From Gallionellales bacterium GWA2_60_18 (GTDB taxonomy: Bacteria > Pseudomonadota > Gammaproteobacteria > Burkholderiales > Gallionellaceae), in the NCBI GenBank assembly GCA_001801105.1, contig MGWS01000001.1, positions 1 to 41,403 of the forward strand: a stretch of DNA of 41,403 bases, written 5' to 3'. A program made the translations under genes and the position numbers. The notes beneath the pieces were generated by a model that saw only the letters and a list, made by a program, of their open reading frames with translations, searched no databases and was not told where the DNA came from. The first letter of the stretch is position 1; every line of letters begins with the position of its first letter. Of the stretch, positions 15,363 through 22,440 are shown one piece after another.

Positions 15363-17720
15363 TTAATCAGCACGCCCTGTCAATTGAAATGCCGCCCAGT
15401 AGAACGGGTGAGAGAATATTTTACGGGACTTCAACTGCGCCAAACGCAGTGCATCCTGCTTGTTCTTATCGGAGAGATTTTCATAAAAAGCCTTCATCAA
15501 GATTGCGGTAGCCTGATCATCGACGCTCCACAGGCTGGCAACAATTGATCGGCTGCCTGCGTATAAAAATCCTCGTGTCAAGCCGACGACATCATCCCCA
15601 TTGGCAACTTTGCCAAGCCCTGTTTCGCATGCCGACAACGTAACAAGATCCGCATCCAGATTCATCGAGTAGAGCTCACCGACGGTAAGCACGCCATCGT
15701 TCTTGATATCCTTGGCAAGGTAGAGGCCGGAATTCAGTGGATCATCAGATTGGAACTTTCCATGGGTGGCGAAGTGTAATTTCGAAAATATTCCGGCTGT
15801 TTTTTTGAAGTTGGTTTCTGAAGCATCAAGTCGCACCAGCAGCCGTGTTGTATGATTCATGCCAGCTATAAGACGTGCCTCGCTCTCGGCAAACTTAAGG
15901 TCAAGTTTTGCATCGCCAAGGTCGGGGTTGCCAAGCACGAGGAGCTGTGAGTCCTTCTTTGTGGATAGCGGATGTAAAAATTTGAGTACGCTTGCACTGG
16001 GCAGGAATCGCAAGCCTACGCTGTCAATCAATAGACTGCCATCACTTGCTTGAAGGACACTGAATGGTAGGTAATGCAGTGAACCGTGTGCGACGATGAT
16101 CACATTTTTTGTTGGAATGCTGCTTTCGAGAGGTTTCCAAAGTTTCTCGTAGAGCATACGGCTCGGTGTCTGCCAGGTTTCAGTACCCGGCTGCTCGATT
16201 GCCGCGCGCAATGCTTGTACTTGTGAGTCCAGGCCAGAGCCATTGAGCTTCGTGACGGAAAGACCGGTGCGGCTGAGAACAAAAGCGATCAGATTGTCGC
16301 CGTTGTAGTAATACTCGATCAGTGTTTCGTCAGATCCAATCAGCGAACTGAGTTTGGCTGAAGGAACAGATGTGACGGTTACCAGCGAAGATAATTCTGG
16401 TGCCGCCGTCTGCAGAGCATCCCGTGCCACCTGCAGGTTGCGGGTACCTGTTGACCGGGCATCTGACTTTGCATCTACATCTTGCACTCGCATTCCCAAG
16501 TCAGCCGTGTCGAGTTGCGCCAGCACCAATTTGACTTTCTCCGGGTCGCGCGCCGGTGCTGCGAAGTCTTTCTTGGATGCCAGCATATCGACCAGTGCCC
16601 GCGATTTGGAGCGCTCTACATAATCGAATGCTTCCCCAGCTTGGCCTTGCTCAACAAGAAGAGCGATGAGCCGCCCATATACGGCCTGTTTGTCTCCTAC
16701 GAATCCTATTTTGCTAGCCTCAGTATTTATGGTCGAGCGCTGACTTTCTATCACATCAATTGACTGCTTGTAAAAATCAATTGCTTGATTCATGTTGCCT
16801 TCTGCCTGAGAAATCCTGCCCCTGTCCAACAGTATTGCCCAGTAGATTTCCCCATTGGATTTTGTCTCAGGCTTACTCAAAAGCCTGTCATATCCCTCTT
16901 TTGCCTCTTTGATATGGCCAGTCTCATAAAGGGCTTTATTTGTCATGAATGCCTTGGGCAAATCAACAAAGGCAAACAGAGTCCCGAACATGCCTTCACT
17001 CACACTGGCAAACGCATCCCAGAAATTCCCTTTAGCGGCCAGAATCCGGTCATATTGGCCTAGGGCCATATACGCCCTTGCCAATTCAAATCCCTTCTCT
17101 TTATTTATCGCAGACTGTATCCCTCCGGGGGTCAGCCAAAATTCTGAGGAAGTTGCACTCTCATTTTCAAGTTGGGTCACAAATTGCGAAGCCTGGTTAT
17201 GATCTCCTTTCAGTGCATATGCCAATGCGAGCAGGCCCCAGGAGCGAATTCTAAAGCGACGTACCCACGAATTGGTGCGATCTTTAGAGGTCCACTCAAC
17301 CGCTGGGAGCAACTCGTATGCGGTTTTTGCAAACGAAACCGACTTCTCGTAATCCCCAAACTCTACATAGGCCTCGGCTTTGAGCAGAGCGGGAATAACA
17401 CTTATATTTTCCGGATAATTCCAAGAAAACATACCGTGATGCACAACTAGCTTGTCTCCCTGTTTTATGTTGTTCTCCAACTGATCGAGACAAGCGAAGA
17501 GTTTGTTGTATTTCTTTAGCTTTGAGTAGCTAATACATGCCTCTATAAGATCCGTACTCTTCGCAGAGGAAATATCTTTACCTTCCTCAGATGACCGTTC
17601 AAGCTCTGAATACTGTCCACCCATTGCAAGCCTGTCCTGTTCATGAAACATGACAGAACCGCAACCGCTGATTGACACTGACAAAATCAGAACCGCAGAA
17701 TACCCAAGTAAGTTCTTCAT
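15363..17720 (-). CDS. TPR-CHAT lipoprotein (caspase-like protease)
   Basis: 785 residues. The N-terminal signal ends in SISGC, a lipobox with Cys at residue 20, so the protein should be membrane-anchored outside the cytoplasm. The middle (about residues 60-370) holds TPR-like helical pairs (AEAYVEFGDYEKSVSFAKTA, DRGRISQAEGNMNQAIDFYK, KQAVYGRLIALLVEQGQAGE). The C-terminal CHAT domain has the catalytic dyad: His in KLHFATHGKFQSDDP (about residue 656) and Cys in LVTLSACETGLGKV (about residue 704), followed by VVGLTRGFLYAGSRSIVASL and the family ending. CHAT enzymes are clan CD Cys proteases related to caspases. The target is unknown. Lower GC than the neighbouring genes suggests transfer. Confidence 0.88.
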   Translation of the reverse strand: MKNLLGYSAVLILSVSISGCGSVMFHEQDRLAMGGQYSELERSSEEGKDISSAKSTDLIEACISYSKLKKYNKLFACLDQLENNIKQGDKLVVHHGMFSWNYPENISVIPALLKAEAYVEFGDYEKSVSFAKTAYELLPAVEWTSKDRTNSWVRRFRIRSWGLLALAYALKGDHNQASQFVTQLENESATSSEFWLTPGGIQSAINKEKGFELARAYMALGQYDRILAAKGNFWDAFASVSEGMFGTLFAFVDLPKAFMTNKALYETGHIKEAKEGYDRLLSKPETKSNGEIYWAILLDRGRISQAEGNMNQAIDFYKQSIDVIESQRSTINTEASKIGFVGDKQAVYGRLIALLVEQGQAGEAFDYVERSKSRALVDMLASKKDFAAPARDPEKVKLVLAQLDTADLGMRVQDVDAKSDARSTGTRNLQVARDALQTAAPELSSLVTVTSVPSAKLSSLIGSDETLIEYYYNGDNLIAFVLSRTGLSVTKLNGSGLDSQVQALRAAIEQPGTETWQTPSRMLYEKLWKPLESSIPTKNVIIVAHGSLHYLPFSVLQASDGSLLIDSVGLRFLPSASVLKFLHPLSTKKDSQLLVLGNPDLGDAKLDLKFAESEARLIAGMNHTTRLLVRLDASETNFKKTAGIFSKLHFATHGKFQSDDPLNSGLYLAKDIKNDGVLTVGELYSMNLDADLVTLSACETGLGKVANGDDVVGLTRGFLYAGSRSIVASLWSVDDQATAILMKAFYENLSDKNKQDALRLAQLKSRKIFSHPFYWAAFQLTGRAD

Positions 17721-17847
17721 GTTGGCCTCGTTGATCTGGGGAGCGGAATCTAGCTATAAGTACGGCGTATTAGTGAAGAGTACGCTTAAAACATCGTTCT
17801 TAATATCAGGCGAGTCCGAAATATTTGCATTGGACGAGGAGCTGCTC

Positions 17848-17949
17848 ATGGCACAGAGCCGACCGCTTAAATGCCCCATGTGTCGATTGCACCCGGTAAG
17901 CGCTATCCGGCCTCGCTGTCGTCAATGCCGGTTGGGCATGGCGAGGTGA
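17848..17949 (+). CDS. Candidate 33-residue zinc-ribbon microprotein
   Basis: Small ORF with a plausible ribosome binding site (GAGGAG about 5-7 bases before the ATG). It encodes CPMC at residues 9-12 and CRQC at residues 24-27, two zinc knuckles spaced 11 residues apart, in a very basic context (six or more Arg). It lies upstream of and divergent from the CHAT gene and overlaps the 3' end of the minus-strand gene at 17922-18287 by 28 bp. Coding status is unproven. Confidence 0.35.
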   Translation: MAQSRPLKCPMCRLHPVSAIRPRCRQCRLGMAR

Positions 17950-18287
17950 TGGAACGCTTCGTGTACCTGCGAGAACGCGGCATCGATGTCGGCAGGATTG
18001 GTTCGGCATTGTGCCTGCAAGGCGGTGATGGATGACAGCAGTGGTTTGGCGTCGCCGCTGTGGACTTCTCTTGCCAGACTCTCCAGCCTGGGTGCTTGGG
18101 CACAAACGTTCTGCGCGCGTTCCTTGCCTGCCGGTGCGTGCCATAGCGGCGCGAGCGCGGCATGGAACGCATCGACATCCTTGGCGAAGCTGTGCATGTG
18201 CCTTTCGCCCATGCCTTCTCCGATGGCGCTTCCGGCGAAAAGCACGGTCGCGATCGCGACGATCAATTTCGTATGTGTTCCCGGCAT
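17922..18287 (-). CDS. Small periplasmic helical protein, hypothetical
   Basis: 121 residues from the ATG at 18287 (MPGTHTKLIVAIATVLFAGS), the start that gives a signal peptide; the longer frame upstream runs into the neighbouring gene. The mature part is helical with several His (GERHMHSFAKDVDAFHAALA, SQVHEAFHHLAMPNRH) and two Cys (NVCAQA, QAQCRTN) that could form a disulfide. I do not recognise the family. It follows the tautomerase gene after 106 bp and may be the last member of the NsrR-linked run or have its own promoter. Confidence 0.6.
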   Translation of the reverse strand: MPGTHTKLIVAIATVLFAGSAIGEGMGERHMHSFAKDVDAFHAALAPLWHAPAGKERAQNVCAQAPRLESLAREVHSGDAKPLLSSITALQAQCRTNPADIDAAFSQVHEAFHHLAMPNRH

Positions 18288-18393
18288 GGCTGATCCTCTT
18301 GTGCAGGTGTTGCGGTTGAGACGAACCGGCATTCTAGTGCATCCGGATCGGTCATAAAGTGGCCGTGGGTGATTCACCTTTCCGGCATGGGCG

Positions 18394-18597
18394 CTACATT
18401 CCCCGCTTCCTGCGCGACGATACCTGTTCGCCGGCGATGCCCCAGTTGTCCGTGGGAACTTCGTCGATGACGACGATGGTCGTTGCCGGGTTCTTGCCGA
18501 GCACGTCCCTGAGCAGGTTGGTGACGCCTTCGATGAGTCGCGCTTTCTGTTCGGAGGTGACACCCTCTTCGGTGATCTTGATGTTCACGTAAGGCAT
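18394..18597 (-). CDS. 4-oxalocrotonate tautomerase-family protein
   Basis: 67 residues beginning MPYVNIKITEEGVTSEQKAR. After Met removal, Pro1 is the catalytic base of the 4-OT family. The length and the central VVIDEVPTDNWGIAGEQV fit small hexameric tautomerases (DmpI/4-OT-like). The substrate cannot be assigned; no aromatic meta-cleavage genes are nearby. It starts 31 bp after the hemerythrin stop, at the end of the NsrR-linked run. Confidence 0.85.
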   Translation of the reverse strand: MPYVNIKITEEGVTSEQKARLIEGVTNLLRDVLGKNPATTIVVIDEVPTDNWGIAGEQVSSRRKRGM

Positions 18598-18628
18598 GAT
18601 GGTCGATCCTGTAATGAGTGTCGTTGGC

Positions 18629-19174
18629 TCAGGCGACCGCTGACGGGGGAAACTTTGCGCCGCGCCGTTCCGCCATGCGACGGCCCAGTTGTTCCAGCCG
18701 TTGCGGGTCGAGCAGGCGCGTGGCCAGCGGCAGCAGTTCCTTTTCTTCCAGATCGATGTGGTTGAAATAGCCCATGATGAGGCGTTCGGTCAGCGCTTCG
18801 GCCAGCGGTGAGGGCGTTCCTTCCGCGATCTGTGCCAGCAGCGGGCGCACTTCGTTCCAGTTTGCGGCCAGCGCCTCGTGTTCCCGCAGCAGGCGTTGCA
18901 GCAACGCCTCCGCCTGCGCATCGCCCGTGGCGCGCAGCGCGGGGAACAGGTCTTCTTCCTCGTCCTGATGGTGGAATCCGCCGGCGGTGTCGAAGTAGCA
19001 CAGGATGCCTTGCGCCGCCTGTTGCGCCTGCTCGTCGCAGCCCTTGCTCGCCAGGTGCGCGGCCAGTTTGCGCAGGGTGCCGCACTGGTACATGATCTTG
19101 CCGTGGCAGGCGTGCAGCAGTTCCAGCGGGTGGTCGAAACCGGGCGCGGCTTGCTGCGATGTGAACGGGTTCAT
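18629..19174 (-). CDS. Hemerythrin HHE-domain protein
   Basis: 181 residues from ATG 19174 (MNPFTSQQAAPGFDHPLELL). The HHE pattern of iron ligands is visible: FDHPLELLHACHGK, GGFHHQDEEEDLFPAL, LLREHEALAANW and YFNHIDLEEKELLPLA. Such non-haem di-iron proteins bind O2 or NO, or repair iron-sulfur clusters (YtfE-like). Placed 11 bp after the SirB2-like gene, it belongs to the operon read from the NsrR-box promoter at 21582-21604. The molecular role is inferred. Confidence 0.88.
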   Translation of the reverse strand: MNPFTSQQAAPGFDHPLELLHACHGKIMYQCGTLRKLAAHLASKGCDEQAQQAAQGILCYFDTAGGFHHQDEEEDLFPALRATGDAQAEALLQRLLREHEALAANWNEVRPLLAQIAEGTPSPLAEALTERLIMGYFNHIDLEEKELLPLATRLLDPQRLEQLGRRMAERRGAKFPPSAVA

Positions 19175-19185
19175 GGTGCGGCTCC

Positions 19186-19569
19186 TCAATGGATGAATGG
19201 GGTAGGGGTGCGGTAAACGGCGACCAGCACGATGTAGCCGAACACCGCCTGTGCCGCCAGCCAGGCATTCAGGCGTATGGCCTTGCTGCGTCCGCGCTTG
19301 AGCGCGATGGCTCCCAGTACGATATACAGCAGCAGCGCGAAGATCTTGGTGGTCAGCCAACTTTGCTCGAACGGATATTGCCCGGTGGAAATGGCCAGCG
19401 CGATGGCGCTGGCGAGCAGTAGCGTATCGACGGCATGCGGCACGAGTTCGTTCCAGCGCCGTCGCAGCAGCGGCGATTCGCGCAGCATCCAGATGCCGCG
19501 CAGGAAGAACAGCGCGAAACTGGTTGCGACGCAAGAGACATGCACGGTCTTGAGCAGCGGGATACTCAC
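19186..19569 (-). CDS. SirB2-family membrane protein
   Basis: 127 residues starting at a GTG at 19569 that overlaps the stop of the preceding gene (GTGA). About four membrane segments (SCVATSFALFFLRGIWML, VDTLLLASAIALAI, IFALLLYIVLGAIAL, VFGYIVLVAVY). The pattern LLKTVHVSCVATSFALFFLR and the KIFALLLYIVLGAIALKRG core match the SirB2 family, whose biochemical function is not known; members often sit near haem-copper oxidase or NO-stress genes. Translational coupling to the NnrS/NorB-like protein points to a joint membrane role. Confidence 0.75.
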   Translation of the reverse strand: MSIPLLKTVHVSCVATSFALFFLRGIWMLRESPLLRRRWNELVPHAVDTLLLASAIALAISTGQYPFEQSWLTTKIFALLLYIVLGAIALKRGRSKAIRLNAWLAAQAVFGYIVLVAVYRTPTPFIH

Positions 19570-20846
19570 GCCGCCGCCTGTTCGATGCGCATCAGTGTGC
19601 GCCGATAGACCGCGATGCCGGTCAGCACGGCATATTCCAGCAGCACTCCTTGCAGCAGCAACCCGAGCGCGACCGGCCACAGCATCCAGCCGAACCAGGG
19701 AACGCACAGCGCCGCGAGCAGTGTGGCGCCATGCAAATACAAGTGCCACCACATCCAGCGTTCCGGGATGACTTCCTTCATGTTCGGGATGCCGACTTTC
19801 ATGGCGTTGGGGCCGCCGCGGAACAGGTGGAACCAGACCAGGAACGGGATGATCTTATAGAGCATCCCGTGGATCAGCGACAGGGCGAAGCCACCGATGA
19901 AGGCGATGGCGGACAGCAGGCGCAACGTTGCGGCAGCGTCCGGCACGAGCAGCGCGGCCAGCGACAGCGCCGCCGTCAGCAGCAGCGCGGCCAGGCCGAG
20001 CCGGAAGAAGCTCAGCGTGGCATCCGCCACCTTGCGGCGGCGCTGGCCTTGCAGGCGCAGCGTCACCACGGCGAAGCCGCCGGCCAGCAGCCAGAATGCG
20101 ATCTCCAGCGCAGCCTCCAGCGGAGCGGGCGTTGCCAGCCGCAGCAGCAGGACGGCGAACAGCGCGGGCGCCAGCATGCCGGTCAGCCATTTTGGATAGT
20201 TGGGCGTGATCTGGAACATCGGTACCACCTGATAGGACACGCCGACGATCAATAGTGTCACCCAGCCGCCCAGCGCCAGGCTGAGGTGTGCCCCGGACCA
20301 TCGGGTGTAGTCCAGTATCGTGCCGGAGGCGTAGCCGCTGGCCAGCATCATGCCCAGCGTGACCGCCCCGGCGAGCGCGAGCAGGGCGAGCAGGATGGAG
20401 ACCCATGTCACGTTGCGCGTCGCGGCGCGCCCCAGGCTGACCAGCGCGGCGGCGATGAATACCGCGAAGGCTATGCCCAGCAACGGCCAGGCCAGATCAA
20501 GAAAAGGTGCGCTGACCAGCGCGAACCCGGTGGACAGGGACAACGCTCCCGCGCCCAGCGGCAGGACGGTGAGCCACGCCACGTTGCGCGAGGCAGGGAC
20601 GGGGCTGCCGATCAGTACCGGCAATATCTGCTGCGTCGCGCCCAACATCACCATCGCCATGAATCCGAGCGTGATGCAATGCGTCGCGGCAAGCAGCGCG
20701 GGGGAATGTGTATCGGCGAACGGATCGCCTTCGCCGGTCGCCAGGAACAACGCCGCCAGGATCAGGAACAGCGGCGCAACGGCGAAGAAGCGCAGCGGCA
20801 CGGAGATCGGCGGCGCCTGGTCGGTGCTGAGCGAGGCGATCCTCAT
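19566..20846 (-). CDS. NnrS/NorB-like 12-TM membrane protein
   Basis: 426-residue polytopic protein with about 12 hydrophobic segments. Conserved-looking His residues lie in membrane segments: AATHCITLGFMAMVMLGATQ, WSGAHLSLALGGWVTLL, LIHGMLYKIIPFLVWFHLF and WWHLYLHGATLLAALC. The layout recalls NnrS and the subunit-I fold of haem-copper oxidases, but the six canonical oxidase His are not all evident, so respiration is not claimed. It overlaps the DUF2249 gene upstream (ATGA) and the SirB2 gene downstream (GTGA). Its place in an NsrR-linked operon suggests NO tolerance. Confidence 0.65.
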   Translation of the reverse strand: MRIASLSTDQAPPISVPLRFFAVAPLFLILAALFLATGEGDPFADTHSPALLAATHCITLGFMAMVMLGATQQILPVLIGSPVPASRNVAWLTVLPLGAGALSLSTGFALVSAPFLDLAWPLLGIAFAVFIAAALVSLGRAATRNVTWVSILLALLALAGAVTLGMMLASGYASGTILDYTRWSGAHLSLALGGWVTLLIVGVSYQVVPMFQITPNYPKWLTGMLAPALFAVLLLRLATPAPLEAALEIAFWLLAGGFAVVTLRLQGQRRRKVADATLSFFRLGLAALLLTAALSLAALLVPDAAATLRLLSAIAFIGGFALSLIHGMLYKIIPFLVWFHLFRGGPNAMKVGIPNMKEVIPERWMWWHLYLHGATLLAALCVPWFGWMLWPVALGLLLQGVLLEYAVLTGIAVYRRTLMRIEQAAA

Positions 20847-21073
20847 GCGGCCGCCGTGATCAAGATTTCGAATGTGCCGTCGGCCAGCGCGGTGGTCTGC
20901 CAGGCATGACCGGACTCGCGCAGCACGTCGTACAGCGGAAAGGGTTCGCGGTGGATGTGTACCCGCAGCGCGCTACCGGCGGGCAGCGTTTGCAGCGCCC
21001 GCGTGATGTGTTCGAACGGCTCCGGCGGCGGCAGCCAGCGCACATCGAGGTATTGTGTTTCCTTGCTGTTCAT
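20843..21073 (-). CDS. DUF2249 protein (TusA-like fold), copy 1
   Basis: 76 residues. LDVRWLPPPEPFEHITRALQ and LRVHIHREPFPLYDVLRESG are the DUF2249 signature; the fold is related to TusA, but the Cys of the sulfur-transfer site is replaced. DUF2249 proteins frequently accompany hemerythrins in NO or low-oxygen regulons. The start lies 21 bp after the hemerythrin stop, and the stop overlaps the next ATG by four bases. A paralogue is on the other side of the promoter at 21673-21933. Confidence 0.85.
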   Translation of the reverse strand: MNSKETQYLDVRWLPPPEPFEHITRALQTLPAGSALRVHIHREPFPLYDVLRESGHAWQTTALADGTFEILITAAA

Positions 21074-21094
21074 CTGGTGGAACCGGCCGGGTAT

Positions 21095-21526
21095 TCAGGC
21101 CGACTGCATGCGCTCCAGCATGGATACGCTCTCGTTCGCCAGCACGCGGTCGGCGATGGGATAGAGGATGTTTTCTTCCTTGTGATTGTGTTGCTGCATC
21201 ACGATCAGCAGCGTTTCCGAAAGGCCGGCGTAACGTTGCGCATCGCGGGCGGCGAGGGCATCTGCCAGTTGCGACATGAGGTCGTTCATCTGCTCATGCT
21301 CCATCAGCATCACCTGTACCGGGCCGGCCGGGCCGCCGGCGTCGACGATGGCGGGGAACAACTGCTTCTCTTCCATCAGGAAATGCCGTGCCATGTCGTC
21401 GTGAAAAACATCGAAAGCGCTTTGTGCTTCGTCCCAGTTTTCTGACAGGGCGGCCTCTTCGGCAAGGGCGAAATCGTCGTCGCAGGCTTTGTGTTTGGCG
21501 GTCATGAATTCGGCGATGGATGGCAT
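21095..21526 (-). CDS. Hemerythrin-domain protein, first gene of the NsrR-linked operon
   Basis: 143 residues from ATG 21526 (MPSIAEFMTAKHKACDDDFA), preceded by an AAGGAG-type site; the longer frame to 21586 runs across the promoter palindrome. The di-iron ligand pattern is FMTAKHKACDD, FHDDMARHFLMEEKQLFPA, LMEHEQMNDLM and QQHNHKEENILYPIAD. Short cytosolic hemerythrins bind O2 or NO. Transcription should start just downstream of the 23-bp NsrR-type palindrome at 21582-21604, whose left neighbour TACAAT (minus strand, 21570-21575) is a good -10 element. Confidence 0.9.
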   Translation of the reverse strand: MPSIAEFMTAKHKACDDDFALAEEAALSENWDEAQSAFDVFHDDMARHFLMEEKQLFPAIVDAGGPAGPVQVMLMEHEQMNDLMSQLADALAARDAQRYAGLSETLLIVMQQHNHKEENILYPIADRVLANESVSMLERMQSA

Positions 21527-21581
21527 GTCGGTCTCCTTTTGGCGGTTATGGATGGCAGCGATTTTTTGCATTGTACAATAA

Positions 21582-21604
21582 AACATGTATTATTCGTACA
21601 TGTT
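21582..21604. promoter_or_regulatory. NsrR-type operator in a divergent promoter
   Basis: 23-bp palindrome in 11-1-11 layout, AACATGTATTA-T-TCGTACATGTT, with the outer eight bases (AACATGTA/TACATGTT) perfectly complementary. This is the layout of NsrR sites. It lies 55 bp before the hemerythrin ATG and 68 bp before the DUF2249 ATG on the other strand, and nsrR itself is the second gene to the right. It overlaps the expected -35 region of the leftward promoter, consistent with repression relieved by NO. The assignment rests on layout and context. Confidence 0.75.
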
Positions 21605-21672
21605 AGTTGCGCCTCTGCGGCATGACTGCATGATGCCCCGTCCATATAACCTGACTATCAAGGAGTTCGATC

Positions 21673-21933
21673 ATGACACACAATTGCGCCAACTCGTTCA
21701 ATCCAGACATGCGCTACCATTTCGACGCGCGCGGCGTCGCCAAGCGCTTCCGCCACGCCGCGATCTTCGGTGCGCTGGATTCGCTGCACGCGGGCGAGAC
21801 CATGCTGTTCGTCAACGACCATGATCCGTTGCCGCTGCTCGCCCAGTTGCAGGACCGTTATGGCGAGAAGATCGAGATCAGCTACGTCGCGCGCGAACCC
21901 GGCCAGATCGTCATCGACTTCATGCGCAAATAG
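21673..21933 (+). CDS. DUF2249 protein (TusA-like fold), copy 2
   Basis: 86 residues. FDARGVAKRFRHAAIFGALD, LFVNDHDPLPLLAQLQDRYG and REPGQIVIDFMRK match DUF2249. An AAGGAG ribosome binding site precedes the ATG. It is the first gene rightward from the NsrR-type operator; nsrR follows after 15 bp. Only modestly similar to the copy at 20843-21073. A haem- or hemerythrin-associated role is suspected from recurrent context only. Confidence 0.88.
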   Translation: MTHNCANSFNPDMRYHFDARGVAKRFRHAAIFGALDSLHAGETMLFVNDHDPLPLLAQLQDRYGEKIEISYVAREPGQIVIDFMRK

Positions 21934-21948
21934 CGATATCGTCCCTGC

Positions 21949-22440
21949 ATGAAGCTGACACAATATTCCGATCTGGGGCTGCGGCTGCTGATGTATCTGG
22001 CGCTGCGGCGGGACAATCTGGTCACGATCCGGGAGGTGAGCGAGCGGTTCGCCATCTCCAATAATCATCTGGTCAAGATTTCTCATCAGCTGACGCGTTC
22101 CGGACTGATCGAGAGCGTGCAGGGGCGCAACGGCGGCATCCGTCTGGCGCGCGCGCCGGAGGAAATCAATATCGAGGAAGTGCTGCGCGCGACCGAGGAC
22201 AATTTCGACCTGGTCGAATGCTTCACGGCTGCGCGGGACCAGTGTGTCATCTCCGGCGCGTGCCTGCTGACCGGCGTGCTGGAGCAGGCGCGTGCCGCCT
22301 TTTTCGGCGTGCTGCGCGCGGTGTCGCTGGCCGACCTGGTGAAGAACGCCAAAGTGCTCGAACACATCCTGCAGCCGTTGCCCAAGGCAGGACGGAGCAA
22401 GCCCGGCGACGCCGCCTCGGACAAACGGAGCAAGTCATGA
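21949..22440 (+). CDS. nsrR: Nitric-oxide-sensing Rrf2-family repressor NsrR
   Basis: 163 residues. The winged-helix N-terminus (MKLTQYSDLGLRLLMYLALR ... VSERFAISNNHLVKISHQL) is typical of Rrf2 proteins. The cluster ligands are the three Cys in VECFTAARDQCVISGAC (about residues 91-106), with the NsrR-specific Asp8 in QYSDLG. The [Fe-S] cluster reacts with NO and DNA binding is lost. The extended basic tail (KAGRSKPGDAASDKRSKS) is unusual. The stop overlaps the nnrS start (ATGA). It probably represses its own divergent promoter through the operator at 21582-21604. Confidence 0.93.
   Translation: MKLTQYSDLGLRLLMYLALRRDNLVTIREVSERFAISNNHLVKISHQLTRSGLIESVQGRNGGIRLARAPEEINIEEVLRATEDNFDLVECFTAARDQCVISGACLLTGVLEQARAAFFGVLRAVSLADLVKNAKVLEHILQPLPKAGRSKPGDAASDKRSKS

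Noticed and set aside
19566..20846. Interpretation as a nitric oxide reductase or cbb3 oxidase subunit I
   Set aside because: His residues occur in membrane segments, but the six canonical haem/CuB ligands could not be placed, so only an NnrS/NorB-like label is used.
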